Shown here: piece after piece, positions 60,501 to 64,000 of the stretch
Layout of the letters: every line of letters begins with the position of its first letter
Numbering within the stretch: position 1 is the stretch's first letter
DNA from: Persicaria tinctoria
Lineage: Eukaryota; Streptophyta; Magnoliopsida; Caryophyllales; Polygonaceae
Assembly (NCBI GenBank): GCA_037127255.1
Contig: JBANSL010000002.1
Location: forward strand, 4,632,001 to 4,696,000
Length of the DNA stretch: 64,000 bases
Direction: 5' to 3'
Made by a program: the position numbers and the translations under genes
The notes under the pieces: model-generated
What the model saw: the letters and a program-made list of their open reading frames with translations, nothing else
The model's database searches: none
What the model was told of the DNA's origin: nothing

Positions 60501-62590
60501 GGGCCCGGAATAAAGGTAATGTCCCTCTGAACAGCCGTTGCGGACACATGCTCGGTATTTTTTGAATAACTTGAGATCCGTTGGTCCAATCGGGCCGTTT
60601 GATGACTCCTGGGAAAGCTAACTTCGATAACTACGACTTTACTAGGGAGGTTTTCAGAGAATTCCTCCTCTAAAAAGACAAAAAAACCATTTTTTCCAAG
60701 CTTAAATTTGGGCAAATTTTCGGCTTTTTTCAAAGGGGTTAGTACACGAAAAAATATGAAAATCTCAAAAAATGAAAAATCCAAAATACTTTGCACTAGG
60801 CAAGGTGGGATGCTGTTAAGGACATCCGTCCACAAAACTCCCGTCCGGGATGTCCAAATGGGCCCGGAATTAAGGTAATGTCCCTCTGAACAGCCGTTGC
60901 GGACACATGCTCGGTATTTTTTGAATAACTTGAGATCCGTTGGTCCAATCGGGCCGTTTGATGACTCCTGGGAAAGCTAACTTCGATAACTACGACTTTA
61001 CTAGGGAGGTTTTCAGAGAATTCCTCCTCTAAAAAGACAAAAAAACCATTTTTCCCAAGCTTAAATTTGGGCAAATTTTCGGCTTTTTTCAAAGGGGTTA
61101 GTACACGAAAAAATATGAAAATCTCAAAAAATGAAAAATCCAAAATACTTTGCACTAGGCAAGGTGGGATGCTGTTAAGGACATCCGTCCACAAAACTCC
61201 CGCCCGGGATGTCCAAATGGGCCCGGAATTAAGGTAATGTCCCTCTGAACAGCCGTTGCGGACACATGCTCGGTATTTTTTGAATAACTTGAGATCCGTT
61301 GGTCCAATCGGGCCGTTTGATGACTCCTGGGAAAGCTAACTTCGATAGCTACGACTTTACTAGGGAGGTTTTCAGAGAATTCCTCCTCTAAAAGAGCCAA
61401 AAAACCATTTTTCCAAGGCTTAAACTTGGGCAAATTTTCGGCTATTTTCAAAGGGGTTAGTACACGAAAAAATATGAAAATCTCAAAAAATGAAAAATCC
61501 AAAATACTTTGCACTAGGCAAGGTGGGATGCTGTTAAGGACATCCGTCCAGAAAACTCCCGCCCGGAATGTCCAAATGGGCCCGGAATAAAGGTAATGTC
61601 CCTCTGAACAGCCGTTGCGGACACATGCTCGGTATTTTTTGAATAACTTGAGATCCGTTGGTCCAATCGGGCCGTTTGATGACTCCTGGGAAAGCTAACT
61701 TCGATAACTACGACTTTACTAGGGAGGTTTTCAGAGAATTCCTCCTCTAAAAAGACAAAAAAACCATTTTTTCCAAGCTTAAATTTGGGCAAATTTTCGG
61801 CTTTTTTCAAAGGGGTTAGTACACGAAAAAATATGAAAATCTCAAAAAATGAAAAATCCAAAATACTTTGCACTAGGCAAGGTGGGATGCTGTTAAGGAC
61901 ATCCGTCCACAAAACTCCCGTCCGGGATGTCCAAATGGGCCCGGAATTAAGGTAATGTCCCTCTGAACAGCCGTTGCGGACACATGCTCGGTATTTTTTG
62001 AATAACTTGAGATCCGTTGGTCCAATCGGGCCGTTTGATGACTCCTGGGAAAGCTAACTTCGATAACTACGACTTTACTAGGGAGGTTTTCAGAGAATTC
62101 CTCCTCTAAAAAGACAAAAAAACCATTTTTCCCAAGCTTAAATTTGGGCAAATTTTCGGCTTTTTTCAAAGGGGTTAGTACACGAAAAAATATGAAAATC
62201 TCAAAAAATGAAAAATCCAAAATACTTTGCACTAGGCAAGGTGGGATGCTGTTAAGGACATCCGTCCACAAAACTCCCGCCCGGGATGTCCAAATGGGCC
62301 CGGAATTAAGGTAATGTCCCTCTGAACAGCCGTTGCGGACACATGCTCGGTATTTTTTGAATAACTTGAGATCCGTTGGTCCAATCGGGCCGTTTGATGA
62401 CTCCTGGGAAAGCTAACTTCGATAGCTACGACTTTACTAGGGAGGTTTTCAGAGAATTCCTCCTCTAAAAGAGCCAAAAAACCATTTTTCCAAGGCTTAA
62501 ACTTGGGCAAATTTTCGGCTATTTTCAAAGGGGTTAGTACACGAAAAAATATGAAAATCTCAAAAAATGAAAAATCCAAAATACTTTGCA
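57206..62590 (+). repeat. 3-mer HOR (1077 bp), five copies: A-C-Be
   Basis: Units start at 57206, 58283, 59360, 60437 and 61514, each of 1077 bp. Each has an A monomer with T at 259 and k tail, a Ck monomer with G at 98, and a Be monomer with G at 194. G at site 38 is present in units 1, 3, 4 and 5 but not in unit 2 (58283). Unit 1's A monomer is a multiple recombinant (see 57206-57564). This is the most regular stretch in the window. Confidence 0.92.
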
Positions 62591-63667
62591 CTAGGCAAGG
62601 TGGGATGCTGTTAAGGACATCCGTCCACAAAACTCCCGCCCGGAATGTCCAAATGGGCCCGGAATAAAGGTAATGTCCCTCTGAACAGCCGTTGCGGACA
62701 CATGCTCGGTATTTTTTGAATAACTTGAGATCCGTTGGTCCAATCGGGCCGTTTGATGACTCCTGGGAAAGCTAACTTCGATAACTATGACTTTACTAGG
62801 GAGGTTTTCAGAGAATTCCTCCTCTAAAAAGACAAAAAAACCATTTTTCCCAAGCTTAAATTTGGGCAAATTTTCGGCTTTTTTCAAAGGGGTTAGTACA
62901 CGAAAAAATATGAAAATCTCAAAAAATGAAAAATCCAAAATACTTTGCACTAGGCAAGGTGGGATGCTGTTAAGGACATCCGTCCACAAAACTCCCGTCC
63001 GGGATGTCCAAATGGGCCCGGAATTAAGGTAATGTCCCTCTGAACAGCCGTTGCGGACACATGCTCGGTATTTTTTGAATAACTTGAGATCCGTTGGTCC
63101 AATCGGGCCGTTTGATGACTCCTGGGAAAGCTAACTTCGATAACTACGACTTTACTAGGGAGGTTTTCAGAGAATTCCTCCTCTAAAAAGACAAAAAAAC
63201 CATTTTTCCCAAGCTTAAATTTGGGCAAATTTTCGGCTTTTTTCAAAGGGGTTAGTACACGAAAAAATATGAAAATCTCAAAAAATGAAAAATCCAAAAT
63301 ACTTTGCACTAGGCAAGGTGGGATGCTGTTAAGGACATCCGTCCACAAAACTCCCGCCCGGGATGTCCAAATGGGCCCGGAATTAAGGTAATGTCCCTCT
63401 GAACACCCGTTGCGGACACATGCTCGGTATTTTTTGAATAACTTGAGATCCGTTGGTCCAATCGGGCCGTTTGATGACTCCTGGGAAAGCTAACTTCGAT
63501 AACTACGACTTTACTAGGGAGGTTTTCAGAGAATTCCTCCTCTAAAAAGACAAAAAAACCATTTTTCCCAAGCTTAAATTTGGGCAAATTTTCGGCTTTT
63601 TTCAAAGGGGTTAGTACACGAAAAAATATGAAAATCTCAAAAAATGAAAAATCCAAAATACTTTGCA
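62591..63667 (+). repeat. Right-edge monomers after the 3-mer HOR
   Basis: The monomers are Ak 62591, Ck 62950 and Bk 63309 (C at 98). The A monomer lacks T at 259 and G at 38, so it leaves the 3-mer pattern. It has a private T at 62788, which happens to create an ATG on the plus strand. The third monomer is a B with k tail instead of Be. Confidence 0.88.
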
Positions 63668-64000
63668 CTAGGCAAGGTGGGATGCTGTTAAGGACATCCG
63701 TCCACAAAACTCCCGTCCGGGATGTCCAAATGGGCCCGGAATTAAGGTAATGTCCCTCTGAACAGCCGTTGCGGACACATGCTCGGTATTTTTTGAATAA
63801 CTTGAGATCCGTTGGTCCAATCGGGCCGTTTGATGACTCCTGGGAAAGCTAACTTCGATAACTACGACTTTACTAGGGAGGTTTTCAGAGAATTCCTCCT
63901 CTAAAAAGACAAAAAAACCATTTTTCCCAAGCTTAAATTTGGGCAAATTTTCGGCTTTTTTCAAAGGGGTTAGTACACGAAAAAATATGAAAATCTCAAA
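63668..64000 (+). repeat. Partial monomer at right window edge (C front, k tail)
   Basis: It has T at 49, G at 98, A at 194, the AAGAC motif and AAGCTT. The monomer is cut by the window end within the A-rich block, so the array continues to the right. Confidence 0.95.

Larger units (their letters stand above)
1..64000 (+). repeat. Satellite DNA array, ~359-bp monomer, head to tail
   Basis: The entire window is one satellite array. Landmarks such as CTAGGCAAGG, GGGCCC and GAATTC recur once per monomer, with monomer starts at 116, 475, 834, 1194, 1553 and onward to 63668. There are 177 full monomers plus two partial ones. The sum of lengths closes exactly with twelve 360-bp monomers, three 358-bp monomers and 359 bp for the rest, so there is no room for any inserted sequence. 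All copies are on the same strand. Divergence is confined to about 25 recurrent sites and a handful of private changes. The first half of the monomer is comparatively GC-rich and the last third is A-rich on the plus strand. I do not recognise the family by sequence. Its length equals that of a well-known fly satellite, but the sequence does not resemble it. The array is typical of eukaryotic centromeric, pericentromeric or subtelomeric heterochromatin. Function and host are inference. Confidence 0.99.

Noticed and set aside
62787..63032. Plus-strand open frame of 81 codons
   Set aside because: It exists only because a private T at 62788 creates an ATG in one monomer. The same frame lacks an ATG start in all the other copies. 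It has no domain features and is satellite sequence.
116..63964. A chain of overlapping minus-strand open frames, mostly 132 codons, one per monomer
   Set aside because: They are a by-product of the repeat. The longest form begins at TTG, not ATG, and each overlaps the next by 40 bases. The frame shifts every monomer because 359 is not a multiple of three. The 8-A monomers shift the frame, and the T at site 259 in all left-domain e tails makes a TGA stop. The k/e differences are mostly amino-acid changing, so there is no sign of protein constraint.
1..64000. Drosophila 1.688 (359-bp) satellite
   Set aside because: Only the monomer length agrees. That satellite is more uniformly AT-rich, and I see no shared sequence with the GC-rich first half of this monomer.
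1..64000. CRISPR array or other bacterial repeat system
   Set aside because: There are no short repeats with unique spacers. The whole 359-bp unit repeats, adjacent genes are absent, and the arrangement in HORs is that of eukaryotic satellite DNA.
1..64000. Ribosomal DNA or transposon terminal repeats
   Set aside because: No rRNA, tRNA, integrase or transposase sequence occurs, and no terminal inverted repeats or target duplications bound the monomers. The period is uniform.
1..64000. Assembly artefact, with one monomer copied many times
   Set aside because: The copies carry distinct, ordered diagnostic states and private changes (for example 2414, 8075, 11561, 24302, 26339, 28012, 62788). 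These fit real HOR structure. Local copy-number errors inside near-identical HORs cannot be excluded without reads.

Overview
The whole 64,000-base window is one uninterrupted satellite DNA array. A monomer of about 359 bp repeats head to tail, always in the same orientation. Taking each monomer from the conserved CTAGG, 177 complete monomers run from 116 to 63667, with a 115-bp partial copy at the left edge and a 333-bp partial copy at the right edge. Length bookkeeping is exact: all but 15 monomers are 359 bp, twelve are 360 bp (8 instead of 7 A in one tract, all between 834 and 15922), and three are 358 bp (monomers at 14846, 45002 and 48232). I find no gene, RNA gene, transposon, inversion or non-satellite spacer. 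Both array edges lie outside the window. A homogenised tandem array of this kind indicates nuclear DNA of a eukaryote, from pericentromeric, centromeric or subtelomeric heterochromatin. The texture resembles plant satellites, but I do not recognise the family and the host is a weak inference.

Monomers are built from a few front and tail haplotypes. Monomer position 1 is the C of CTAGG; the reference is 475-833. Front types: A has A at position 54 and A at 76; A' has A at 54 and T at 76; B has C at 49 and G at 54, giving CCCGGG; C has T at 49. Tail types: 'k' has AAGAC then AAGCTT; 'e' has AGAGCC then AGGCTT, with about nine linked changes at 240-290 and usually G at 194. Smaller markers sit at 16, 38, 88, 91, 98, 148, 208, 209, 259, 264 and 295.

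These types are arranged as irregular higher-order repeats (HORs). Left to right: an 11-monomer block (116-4066); two 5-mers (4067-7658); a second copy of the 11-monomer block (7659-11609); a region rich in 360-bp monomers (11610-16281); three 3-mers (16282-19512); a run without e tails (19513-21666) that separates two domains; 4-mer HORs (21667-30641); a transition (30642-33154); a 5-mer HOR of 1795 bp (33155-44283); a 9-monomer tandem duplication of 3230 bp (about 44.5-50.4 kb); a second, differently marked 5-mer HOR (about 51.2-57.2 kb); five 3-mers of 1077 bp (57206-62590); and a short right edge. Domain markers switch cleanly near 19.5-21.9 kb.

No genes act together here. The interest lies in array evolution: nested duplications at several scales, reciprocal recombinant haplotypes within tens of bases, two independently marked HORs with the same layout, and two short conserved dyads in the monomer.
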